Source: Gracilariopsis chorda
Lineage: Eukaryota > Rhodophyta > Florideophyceae > Gracilariales > Gracilariaceae
Reading direction: 5' to 3'
NCBI GenBank assembly: GCA_003194525.1
Contig: NBIV01000076.1
Location: 186,001-250,000, forward strand
Length of the DNA: 64,000 nt
Each line of letters opens with the position of its first letter. Position 1 is the first letter of the stretch. The notes under the pieces were generated by a model. That model was not told where the DNA came from and did not search any database. It saw only the letters and a list, made by a program, of their open reading frames with translations. This document shows positions 12,835 to 22,125 of this stretch, in pieces. Made by a program: the position numbers and the translations under genes.

Positions 12835-12910
12835 GGAAGCATTGCGCCAATAAATACACGCACACCCCACGGAACGCGCGTTCATAAACCTCTCTCAGTG
12901 CAATGCCTCC
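12835..12910. repeat. Terminal hairpin module at the 3' side of Helitron A
   Basis: The arms GGAAGCATTGCGCCA (12835-12849) and GTGCAATGCCTCC (ending 12910) are a diverged copy of the 15-bp-stem module found at each Helitron boundary. It follows a GC-rich block (12740-12775) corresponding to the one downstream of helicases B and C. Confidence 0.6.
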
Positions 12911-12919
12911 CTTCTATTC

Positions 12920-13400
12920 ACAAAAGGCCCTAGGAGCAGTAGCAGAAGTGGCAAAGCTCAAACGTTACTGGCTGCTGCTGCATGGGGACTGCTGCTGCTA
13001 CTCAGGGGCTGGCACTGCAGTCATTTGTGCAGTGCCAGCTAATACCAATCAAATCCACACTTGCTCCCCCATAAAGATGCCAAACGTAAGAACATGAAAA
13101 CTGGCACTGAACAGTATTTTACCACGTTTCGTTTGGATAAATCAGCATAGGTTTTGCTTTCCTTTGAGTGGCTGAAACTACAGAAACAACTGCAAAGCCA
13201 GCCACTCAGCACTACACGGTTAGTTACAAACTCTATTCCATAGTCTCTCTTGGCACCGTGACCCTTATTGGTTTGCTAGTCATTTGCGAGGGATACCGAC
13301 CAGAAAATGCCTGCATATCTATCGAAGTCACCCTCATTAAGCGGTGCACAGCGTCGCTCGCGGCAGAAGGCCTCTTCTACTTGTTTCCAAAGAAGATAAT
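12920..13400 (+). repeat. Short non-autonomous Helitron-associated element, S3
   Basis: It has degenerate CTG/CAG words (12975-13005), a GGCTGGCACTGCAGTCA motif (about 13009), and a body homologous to 840-1160. It ends with a GC-rich block near 13345-13375. It lies 3' of Helitron A in the same orientation as S2, so A is flanked by direct repeats. Confidence 0.6.
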
Positions 13401-13732
13401 CTTCCTTAATTTTCGATTATATCTTTTCTACGTCATTGATCCTACGTATTCAAATTCATTGCTTTTTTCAAGGCGTTTTCTACATTGAGGCTTCATTTGT
13501 TGCAGAACAGCGGATAAGTTTCTGTGGAAAAGCAGAGCTCTGAAGAATTATTTGGGCAAAATCATGCACAGGGTGACCCGCTTTTGATGGTAACAAGTCA
13601 GGTCATACACTTTCGGTCAAGAGCACACACCCCTTTCATCGTACTGGCCCACAGCACTGCACGAACTGTATCACATTGCAACATACATATCCATGTAAAA
13701 TGGTTTCGCCCATAATCACAAAATCTGGGAGG
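13401..13732. other. Spacer without recognisable gene
   Basis: The sequence is AT-rich between S3 and Copia 2. Only short open frames without family features are present. Confidence 0.4.
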
Positions 13733-13966
13733 TGTGCGCAGCAAGGTAGGTGCAGCAGTAAACGCTGCGGTAGAATAAGGCTCGCGAATACTCAGTCATG
13801 ATAGCATGCGAAAAGAGAGCGAGCGGGAACAAAGTACCCTTCCAAGTCCCTTGAATCTCTAACCATGTTCCTCGAGGTCCGGTCTGGCAGTTTTCATTCT
13901 TTTGACTCGAGGTGCGTGAGATCAGTAGCCGGAGGAGCGTGCAAATCTAAACTAGCAATGGGTGCA
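13733..13966 (-). repeat. 3' LTR of Copia 2
   Basis: It matches 19375-19611 with numerous substitutions and small indels. Shared words include the start TGTGCGCAGC and the inner GTGCAAATCTAA. Confidence 0.85.
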
Positions 13967-14480
13967 GGTGGCCAGTTTGCTCAGTCCCCTCCTTGGCTGG
14001 TGCCAGCTAAGTTTGCCACTCAAGACAGCCTATTTTCCTCAAGCTAATCTTCCCTCGAGGACGCAGTAGATAATAGAACGATGTATAAAGTATATATACT
14101 GCACAGAAAGAGAGTGATAAAAAGAAATTGGTTCGAATAGTTCAGTGGTGACACTGCCGATTGAGAACAAAGAAAGTCCGAGTTCAATGCTCGGCAATGG
14201 CTGCTCGACGAAATGAGACCGCTAAGCTATCACGGTGCATGGGACAAAACTAGTGCCCTTATAGAACCCCATTGTAGAAGCTGGCTACTGACATTTGTAT
14301 TGAAGGCCTACTTCGTTGTGGGGTCAGGGATGCCCATTCCGGCTGTGATTCCCCGCCTCTATGATGGACCCATAATGCGACGTGATAGCGCGAACCGCGC
14401 AGCAGTGGGCGATCTCATGTCTTTAGCAAACCTTTGTTGCTCAGCTGAAGGTCGTGAGTGATATATCTTTTAGAGTAGAA
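13967..14480. other. Copia 2 interval between 3' LTR and RNase H
   Basis: About 500 bp without a supported gene. It holds a tRNA-like patch (14131-14200) with an A-box-like TAGTTCAGTGG and a perfect T-arm (CCGAG, loop TTCAATG, CTCGG). No acceptor stem can be drawn, so it is at best a tRNA-derived fragment. Confidence 0.4.
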
Positions 14481-14483
14481 GAG

Positions 14484-16028
14484 TTAAAGTGACTGCGAAG
14501 TCCAAGATCCAAGGTTGCTGATAGACTGTAATACTTTTGCACCAATGATTCCGTCGTTAAGAGTTCGAGCAAGTATGTAGAACGCTTCTGCGTTGCCTTC
14601 CGTCAGCGAATCAGCAAGATTGCATACGCTAGACACCCACAATAGTGCTTCAATATCCCCGCATTCGAATGAGTCACGAAGGCGCAATACAATCGGGCGC
14701 AAGTGGTAGTTGCAGCATTCGTGCAAGGTGGTTATGGTTGAGTATAGTCCAAAATAATCGATGAGCATTATGAGCGAACCAAAGGATGGTGATATTGAAA
14801 GGAGGCATTCTCTGAGAAGAAATGAACGGTCAGCGCATTCAGCAGCAGCCAAGATTTCTGCACCAATCGCGCTGAAGGAGATACGTGCCTGCTTGGAACT
14901 ATGCCAATCGATCAACTGGTATACTGTTTGGGAACTCGAAGCGAAATAAATTCATGAAAGAAACCCATTCTGACCGTATGAAATCTTACCAGTACTGGCA
15001 TCTGAGTAGGAGAGCAGCTGACACTTTGATAAGTCTTGAGAAGGAAATGTGGGTTCATTGTACAGAATCTTCGGCGTGGGTATCTTCATCAGAGTCAGGG
15101 GGTGGTTGGCCTTCATGAGATGCTTGAATCTCATATCAGGCACAAACTGCTGTACATAGCCAGCACAAAACGTGGCTTGTGGCATCAAACCATGTCTGAG
15201 GTAGTTGAGTTTACCCGCGAGGGATTGTAGGGATTTGGTCTCATCTTTGGGGCACTTAGCCTCGGAATCCTTCCTCCTTTCTCTAGAGATTGGAATGTGT
15301 TAGATTTTATCCATGAATTCAGCCATGGAAATCTCGACAGAGTGATCAGGGCGCATCTTTACCCAAATGCAACTGAATATGAGATCCTTTTGTGCTAGGG
15401 AACGGTTGAGCTTGAATCGCTTGGACAGGTCTCTAGAGAGATGGTCAGTCGTTGCGGAGTGCCCAGATATGAGGAGATCATCTACTAGCTTGGCCAACAA
15501 AAGCGCAATATCATCGTTCTCATCCCGCAACACGAACAGGTGTAGCATTCGCAGGATTGTTGAGAATACGTAATCGGTCAGCCATTCTTCGATACATAGT
15601 TCCCATAGACGACCAGACTCGCCGAAACCATACGCAGGCTTTAAGAGTTTCCATACTTCATCTTCGCGGGTCATCCAACCGTGGGGCGGACGCATGTAAG
15701 TGTCACGTTCGAGCTCGCCAGATTGTAGGTACGCACGCGATACGCCAATACTTCCGAAGCTGAAGTGAAATAATGTCGATAATGACAACAGCAACCGAAT
15801 GCATATGAACTGTGCAGTCGAGGAATAGCATCCAATCGAATCCTTTTCTACATCTCTATTACCATGCGGGGCGAGTCGACATTGTAGCTTTAGCTTCTTA
15901 CTTTCACCATGATAATTCAGTACAAAGAACTGGTGTGAGGAGATAACGTTCGCATAAAGAGGGAGAACCCGAATAAAAACTGGTTTGTAAGCTTCTGCTT
16001 CTATATAGTTTTGCTTTTTCAGCATCAA
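14484..16028 (-). pseudogene. pol: Copia 2 reverse transcriptase and RNase H
   Basis: Minus-strand segments 16028-15300, 15188-14952 and 14915-14484 share one frame with stops between them. RT motifs are recognisable: SRAYLQSG, KPAYGFGESG and the intact active site KLVDDLL (about 15482-15500). RNase H follows with SYSDAS near 15140 and an IDWHSSKQ stretch near 14910. The catalytic Asp pair of RT is kept, but stops and a frameshift around 15900-16030 separate it from integrase. Confidence 0.85.
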
Positions 16029-17574
16029 TGGCCTTCTTGATTATCCATCTCGGGGCTAACTGCAGTTTAGATTCCGAAACACGCTGGTCTCCGATTACAG
16101 CCATTATTTCCCGAAGTATTCCCGGTTCGGAGGTTTGGAGGCCTTCAGTATTAGACGGGAAACGCAGCTTCGTACTTCCTATGTCCTTGCGAAGCAAGCA
16201 ATCTCCAACATCTAATGATGGTGCGTCGATAGGGCGAGCATTATGCACGAAGAACGATAAAGATAGAGGATGGATTGAGCACATGTTCGGCTCATTGAGG
16301 AATTGCGGCTCAAATCCAAGAGGGTTAACGACGTTTGGTGTGCTAGGGACGACGTATTTGTTCGGGAGAGAAATCAAAGAGACGTCGTCCTGGTCATCAA
16401 GGTCCATGTCCACTACTTCAATGCTTTGCTTGTTAGGTTTAGAATTAGTTAACGAATCCCATCCAAGTTCTTTCTGTTCCAGCTCGGCAAATAGAGAAGA
16501 CTCAGGTACAAGCCGACTATTTTCATAAGAGACATGCAGGCGAGCTCCTTGAAGGTTCTTCTTATACGAAACCACCACCACATGCCCGGTGGCATAGGCG
16601 ACATACCCCTTGCACCAGTAACCATATTTAATTTGCTTCTTGTAGAAGTATAGGAGGGTAGTAGCAGGTAAGAGGTGTTAGGATATGGTATGGACAGGTC
16701 TATAGCGCATCAAGGTATGCAAAGCTCTTCGACGAACTTGTTCATGATAAAAGGCCAGAACGTCTATTAGTACCGGACGCTTTGCTAGACCAGCAATCGA
16801 GGGTGTATAGCTGTGGGCCTGCTAGAAGCTACTGGCCGATTTACTTCCGTGCCGCACGTTCTTAAGAAATTTCGCACTTGAAATTAACTCCAAGTCCGTT
16901 CGGAATAACGGACGAGTTCGACGGAAGTGCAGTTCGTCCGAAAAAAGTGTTTTGACCAAAGTTCGGAGAGTCTCGTTGTCTGATTCAACACTGCCAATCG
17001 TATTGTGCCTCTGCGAAGGACGGGGCTCGAATTTCGTTTGGAAAAGAGCATACAGTCCTTTGATGATACTTTTGTCAAACTCTGGGTTGGCAGAGAGCTT
17101 CATTGGTGGTCCATTAGCGTTGAAACATTTAACGGTTATCATGTGGGAAGCATTTTTCATGTCCCTTGAAGTCCTTAGATACGTAGAGGAGAGTCGAATG
17201 GCTACGATCTTCATGTAAAGTATCGGCAGGTTGCCAAGCTCATGAATGAAAAGGAAATCCACTTGAAGGTGCTCGTTAAACTCCGCGAGTATGCGATTGA
17301 ACGATATCTTTCATGAATGCAGAAGGCTTACAGACGTATGGCACGAGTGGCAAGAGTCAATCACTTTCTCTACTTCCTTCGAGACTTTCTCATTCTCAAT
17401 ACTAGCACGATGGAAAAGGTTTATCATGTCACTATGGTTGAAATGAGATTGCACGTGAAGCTTAGTAATAAATTGCTTTGCTTCCTTAATAGATTGTTCT
17501 TCATGAGCCGCAATGAAGATGGGACCCTTATAAGCAGAAAAGAAAGAGTTGAATGCCTTGGTCATCGAAGGCAC
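15904..17574 (-). pseudogene. pol: Copia 2 integrase and linker to reverse transcriptase
   Basis: Three minus-strand pieces in one frame (17574-17311, 17262-16822, 16581-15904) cover it. The first holds the His-His-Cys-Cys zinc-binding region ending DSCHSC. The second is the catalytic core, where the second acidic position reads SANPEF (Asn in place of the Asp in Copia 1) and the Glu is in VESDNE. The third is the integrase C-terminal region and linker. The Asn substitution would inactivate strand transfer. Confidence 0.75.
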
Positions 17575-18209
17575 ACTGGCTAGATGTTTGCGGCGATTGT
17601 TCTATTCACCAAAGGTGTACTTCGAGATTCTCGCCTCGCCTTCACACAATCCGAGCGTTGAAGGTATGACCAAAGTGTTTTCCGACCGGAGCAGGTTCGA
17701 ATACGAGACTACATCATTTCCTAGTAGGAGAGGATCGCTTCCTTCAGTGAAGTAGAACTTTAGCATAAACTTCTACTCGTTGGAGGAGGTTACGCGAAGG
17801 TTTCACATTGCGAAGACAAGCTTCGGGTTCTCGCACTTAAGACCGCAGCCACGATAGAATTGGTCACAATCGACTTCAATGGTTACAAACACTATCCCCA
17901 TAGCGATTGCCAATGCGGCGGCAGATATTATTCCACCTACACTTCGCAGGCAGCCAACATCATTGATCAGATTAGTATCAGTTGAGCCTTCCAGAACATC
18001 AGAAGATGCCCCAACCCATGCCTTTAGGCATGATTGCGTTTGTGTGGGCCGAAGCCTGACTGAAAACCCGAAAGGTGATCACTGTTGTTGTCACAGGACG
18101 CACCGTGGTTTTTAGCTAGCTGAGCAACGGTTTTGTTCGCTTGAGAAGAGCTCCGGTTTTGAGATTGACGCACCATCTTCCTCTTCTTTGTTAGTAATTA
18201 AGGAGACGG

Positions 18210-19340
18210 GCAAGCTTTGTTATCAGCTAGATGAATAGGGTCACCACAGTCAAAACAGAAGGGAGATTCATCCTTTCTCTTTACGTCGATCGTCCACCTT
18301 CAGGAAGAGAGAAGCTTACAGCTTGAGGGGTACGGTTTTGCAGTGCGTTCAAAAATGCGGGAGAACACGCTGGCTTCTTTCTTCTGCGACATGGCGTAGA
18401 GGGCTGCCTGTACCTCTTAGCTGACAATATTCTTCAGAGCAGCCTTGTTGACGTGAGAGAAAGAGCTGTCACGAGTAAAAGAAAGGTTCTTCATGACCAT
18501 AACGGTGTTGTACAGGTTACGGCGACAAAGTGGAGACGGTTTGAGGATACTATTGCCCTGGAGAATGGAGCGTTTATGTCTCCAATTATGTTGGGCAGAC
18601 TTCCCAATACTTTGGCAACTTCAATAATCCTCTTCTTAGTGTACAGCACCTTTCCATTCGTCAAAGCATGATAATCAAGCTTTAATAGTCGAATATGCAG
18701 CTTGTTCACCATTTGTTTGAGTTCTTCGATCGACATATCGAAAGCAGATTTGTCGAAGACAAGCTTTTCCGATCTTGAGGATACCCCTTTCTTCAAGCGG
18801 GCCTCTGCAAGAGCAACAAGTTGGCGCTTAGTATTTTTCAACGTCTCTTCAGTAAGCTAAGAGTTGTTAAGCAGAGTAATAGCTAAAACGTCTCCCACTT
18901 GACAGAGTAGTGAAAAATCGCCATGCATTCCGTTATCTGCTGCAAGCCCACGAAACTGGGAGACAAAAATAGCTAATGGTTCATACTTGTGGCAGCGGCA
19001 GGTCGTCAAAAGATGTAAGGATGCTATAAGACGTGACAACACAGCACTTGGCGGATCCATGGCAATGAGCTGAACTATTTTACATACGACTTACAATTCG
19101 TTATCTAGATTCAATTCAATTAGACTTTTTGCCTGTGATTTGTCAATAATAGACTTCTGAGCGGCTGGGAGCGCACGGTCGTAAAGTTGAAGCCCAGGAG
19201 TGGCGGAAAATGATTTATGCAGGCGGTCACATCTTTTTTGGGCAGCTACAGAAATGGTTTTACCTCAACGAGATACGTCGCAACGCCATTCTTGCAGATC
19301 GTTTGTTGTTTCAAAGAGAGAAGGATTCGTAGGGTTTTAC
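18210..19340 (-). pseudogene. gag: Copia 2 Gag remnant with zinc knuckle
   Basis: Minus-strand pieces 19060-18857 and 18841-18491 share a frame. A zinc knuckle of form Cys-x2-Cys-x4-His-x6-Cys (CFDCGDPIHL...AC) is readable at 18210-18257. An ATGGGCCTAG word lies near the 5' LTR (about 19360), equivalent to the Gag start of Copia 1. 17580-18210 would hold the protease region but is too broken to assign. Confidence 0.65.
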
Positions 19341-19374
19341 GAAAATATCTTCATTCCTAGGCCCATCAATGAGG

Positions 19375-19611
19375 TGTGCGCAGCGAGGTAGTTGCAACAG
19401 CAAGCGCTGCGGGAGAATAAGTCTCGCGGATACCGAGTCGCGCTAGCGTGCGAAAAGAAGGCCAGCTGGAACATAGTCCCACGCCAAGTCCCTTGAGCGT
19501 TTGTCCATGTTCTTCGAGGTCTGGCTCAGCAGTTTTTATTCTATTGCCTCGAGGTGCGCGAGATCAGTAGCCAGAGGAGCGTGCAAATCTAAGCCAGCAA
19601 TGCATGGTGCA
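19375..19611 (-). repeat. 5' LTR of Copia 2
   Basis: About 237 bp, homologous to 13733-13966. On the minus strand it precedes Gag and should have been the promoter. Confidence 0.85.
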
Positions 19612-19699
19612 GGCGGTTAATTTTCACACTCTATGTCAGGCACGTTCTCCCCTTGCTGTTGCCCTAGGTGGAAAAGGCGGGGAGAGGGTGGAATCTATA

Positions 19700-20222
19700 T
19701 GAGATTCGACAAGTGGAAACGGCCTTCGGCCGTGGGCGGCGCTGCGCGCCGCGTTGGTTTTGTAGCTTTGTGTATTTCGTGGCGTTCGGAGGCTCTCCGA
19801 GCACTTTGCTCGCTTGCGCTCGCAATAACGCTCGTAGAACCACGGGGCGCCGCGGTGCAGAGAATATGTGGAGCCGTAGGGGTTTGTGTTTAGGTGCCTA
19901 AATTGACTGCAGTGCCAGCCAATGATGAGGAAGCGCGACACTTTGCTTTGTGTAACTGGGTGGCACTGCAGTCATTATGGGAGTGCCAGCCAGTAAGCAA
20001 AAAGCTTTGCTGCTGCTGCTGCTGCTGAAGTTTTTAAATGGTAGGGAGGCGTTGCGCCAAATGGGCGATTTGGATGGGCAAACGGGGGCGTGGAAGAGAA
20101 TTTTGTGGCGCAACGCCTCCATTCAATCAAGAACCCCCCCTCATACCTGAACAAATCATTATAATGGAGAGACAAGTAGAAACGGCCTTCGGCCGTGGGC
20201 GGCGCTGCGCGCCGCGGTGGAG
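19700..20222 (+). repeat. Short Helitron-associated element R1, with hairpin module
   Basis: A direct repeat of 26728-27200. It contains GC-rich hairpins (CGGCCTTCGGCCG and GCGGCGC/GCGCCGC), TGGCACTGCAGTCA inverted repeats, a CTG tract (20004-20028) and the perfect 15-bp-stem hairpin (arms 20045-20059 and 20106-20120). It flanks Helitron B on its 3' side. Confidence 0.8.
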
Positions 20223-20319
20223 GAGTGATAAACAGCGGTGAGAAAAAAAGAGGGTGGAGAAAGCAAAAGCAGAAAAGCAAGTAGTTTAATTCAATGAAAA
20301 AAGAATGCAAGAGATATGA

Positions 20320-22080
20320 TTACGGTTGTGGAGGGATGCAGAACTGAATGGGTTCAGGCAGCACTGGGTTGGCGATGGGAACAGGCATGGGATGAATTGT
20401 GTGCGCATTCGCGGGTGTAAGCTGCGGATCATGCAGGAGCAGCAGATGGTCGTTCCTTCGAACGCGCGACAATGCGACATACAACTGACCTGCGCAGAAG
20501 AAGTGGGATCGTACATCCACAACCAAGCCATCCAAGGTTTTTCCCTGTCCTTTGTGAACTGTAGCTGCAAACGCAAGACGAATAGGGAACTGCCTTCGAA
20601 TCATGCGAATGTCTGCGAAAGAAAACTCGAAGTCGATACGATGCAGGAGCTGTCGTTCCAGTACCTGTCCGTTCTCGTCGAATCGAGCCACCTGCATCGT
20701 AAAGTGATCGACACGCACGACTACGAACAGCTTTCCGTTGACCACAGCCGGATGCAGCACGTTCCGAATGACCATAACTGGCACACCAATCTTCAAATCC
20801 AAGTTATGAGGAGGTACACCAGTAGGTGCATACGGATACGCAAACTCGGGAACAAAGGTATTGGTGACGTCGGGCTCTGAGTGTGGTACACCGTCAGGTT
20901 GTACCGTCGTAGCTGACGGAAGAGTGAAGCGTTCACCAGGAAACAGATCCAGCGCTGCCGCATTGTGTTCATCGACCAACTGATTTGTGGAGGCAATGAG
21001 CATTTTGCTGAGATTCACATCCTCCTTGCGTCGTGTTGTGAGCCACTTCCACAGGAATTGGTAGGAAGTTTGCATGCCACCGGTAGATCTGAGTGGTATT
21101 GGAGCGTTGTTGGATATTGTGTTTCGTGCAATGGAACGTAACAGCGACGCAAATGCCGGATCATCCGCTTGGCGTACTTGTTCCGTGAGGTACAGCACTT
21201 GAACTGAGCACAATGTCCACAGATCACTCTTCCTCGGCAATTCGTTGAAAATGTTTGTGTACACTCGTCTCACATTTCCACTTGGCTCGGCCTCCATGTA
21301 CACCTGCGGCACCACTGGAAGCAGCTGGGAGTAGTCGCCGGATAGAATGATGGTCAAGCCCCCAAACGGAGGCGAGTTTTCCATTCCACTGCAGCGAAGA
21401 TCTTTGAGCAACGCATCCATGAGTTCGAAGAGCTTTTGTGAGAGCATGGACGCCTCATCCAAGACGAGCAGTTGTATTTCACGTAGCAGTTCTGCACGTT
21501 GAGATCGGGGACCGTACTTTGACAAAGTGGCTGTAGTGCTGCTTGTGCTGTCCTTATCAGCTACACCCAGTCCGAGCAGGCTATGTAAAGTGCGGCCACC
21601 TTCGTACAACGAAGCTGCAATGCCTGTTGTAGCAGTCATTTCAGCGAGCATTCCTTCCGATTCAACGATATCACGAAGGAGGTTGAGCACGTATGTCTTC
21701 CCGGTTCCTGCGGATCCTTGGACAAAGAACACGTTTCCAGGAGTGCTTGTTCGCTCCTGCAGCGCCTGTCGTTGTTGCAATGCGGCAATGACGGTGTCAA
21801 TGACTTGTCTTTGGCGAGGTTTTAAGGTGGCGTACCTTGACTGCAAAGTTGACGAATTTCGCACCACTCGTGCGTCTCGAGTTATTGTAGCTCGATTTGC
21901 CTCAGTCAATGCTGTATGATCCTGCTGTAGGTGCTGGGAGAAGACGCTGCGATCGCGAAGCAGTCGTCCTCCGTGCCGGTATGAGATTTCCACCACACGT
22001 CGATACATTTCTTGCTTTCGTTGCTGCTCATCTCCTGTATGTATGTCGCTACATAGTGCCTCCCAGTTTTCGACGGCCAT
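20320..22080 (-). CDS. Helitron B Pif1-type DNA helicase
   Basis: This 586-residue open frame is the helicase half of a Helitron Rep-helicase protein, which unwinds DNA 5'-3' during rolling-circle transposition in the nucleus. Walker A GSAGTGKT lies near residue 125 and Walker B LVLDEASM near 205. Motif III GDYSQLLPV lies near 255, and the late motifs HKGQGKTLDG and GQLYVALSRV near 510-535. All look catalytically competent. The ATG at 22080 is only the first Met. The frame is continuous upstream with Rep apart from a TGA at 22126-22128, and copy A has CGA there, so the ancestral product was one protein. Confidence 0.92.
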   Translation of the reverse strand: MAVENWEALCSDIHTGDEQQRKQEMYRRVVEISYRHGGRLLRDRSVFSQHLQQDHTALTEANRATITRDARVVRNSSTLQSRYATLKPRQRQVIDTVIAALQQRQALQERTSTPGNVFFVQGSAGTGKTYVLNLLRDIVESEGMLAEMTATTGIAASLYEGGRTLHSLLGLGVADKDSTSSTTATLSKYGPRSQRAELLREIQLLVLDEASMLSQKLFELMDALLKDLRCSGMENSPPFGGLTIILSGDYSQLLPVVPQVYMEAEPSGNVRRVYTNIFNELPRKSDLWTLCSVQVLYLTEQVRQADDPAFASLLRSIARNTISNNAPIPLRSTGGMQTSYQFLWKWLTTRRKEDVNLSKMLIASTNQLVDEHNAAALDLFPGERFTLPSATTVQPDGVPHSEPDVTNTFVPEFAYPYAPTGVPPHNLDLKIGVPVMVIRNVLHPAVVNGKLFVVVRVDHFTMQVARFDENGQVLERQLLHRIDFEFSFADIRMIRRQFPIRLAFAATVHKGQGKTLDGLVVDVRSHFFCAGQLYVALSRVRRNDHLLLLHDPQLTPANAHTIHPMPVPIANPVLPEPIQFCIPPQP

Positions 22081-22125
22081 TTTTTCTGGGTCTGCGCCTT
22101 GTTGGTATAGTGTGACAACCAGACG

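Larger units (their letters stand above)
1209..12910 (+). mobile_element. Helitron copy A, decayed, interrupted by a Copia element
   Basis: Hairpin modules at 1209-1284 and 12835-12910 bracket the copy. The 5' leader (about 1290-1687, resuming at 6850-7130) matches the 5' leader of copy B, and the coding part (7305-12634) aligns along its length with copy B's Rep-helicase frame. Many stops and frameshifts show it is old. The Walker A lysine of its helicase is lost and the leader is split by a Copia insertion. Exact Helitron termini (5' TC, 3' CTRR) could not be fixed by eye. Confidence 0.75.
13733..19611 (-). mobile_element. Copia LTR retrotransposon 2, degraded
   Basis: Direct LTRs of about 235 bp (13733-13966 and 19375-19611) start TGTGCGCAGC and end TGCA. 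Candidate 5-bp target duplications GGAGG (13728-13732) and GGCGG (19612-19616) differ by one base. Minus-strand Gag, integrase, reverse transcriptase and RNase H remnants lie between, in Copia order. Pol is in two frames and Gag in a third. Integrase and RT are clearly related to Copia 1 but not a recent copy of it. Confidence 0.9.

Noticed and set aside
14131..14200. tRNA gene with A-box-like and perfect T-arm
   Set aside because: No 7-bp acceptor stem or anticodon stem can be drawn. It is kept only as a tRNA-derived fragment within Copia 2.
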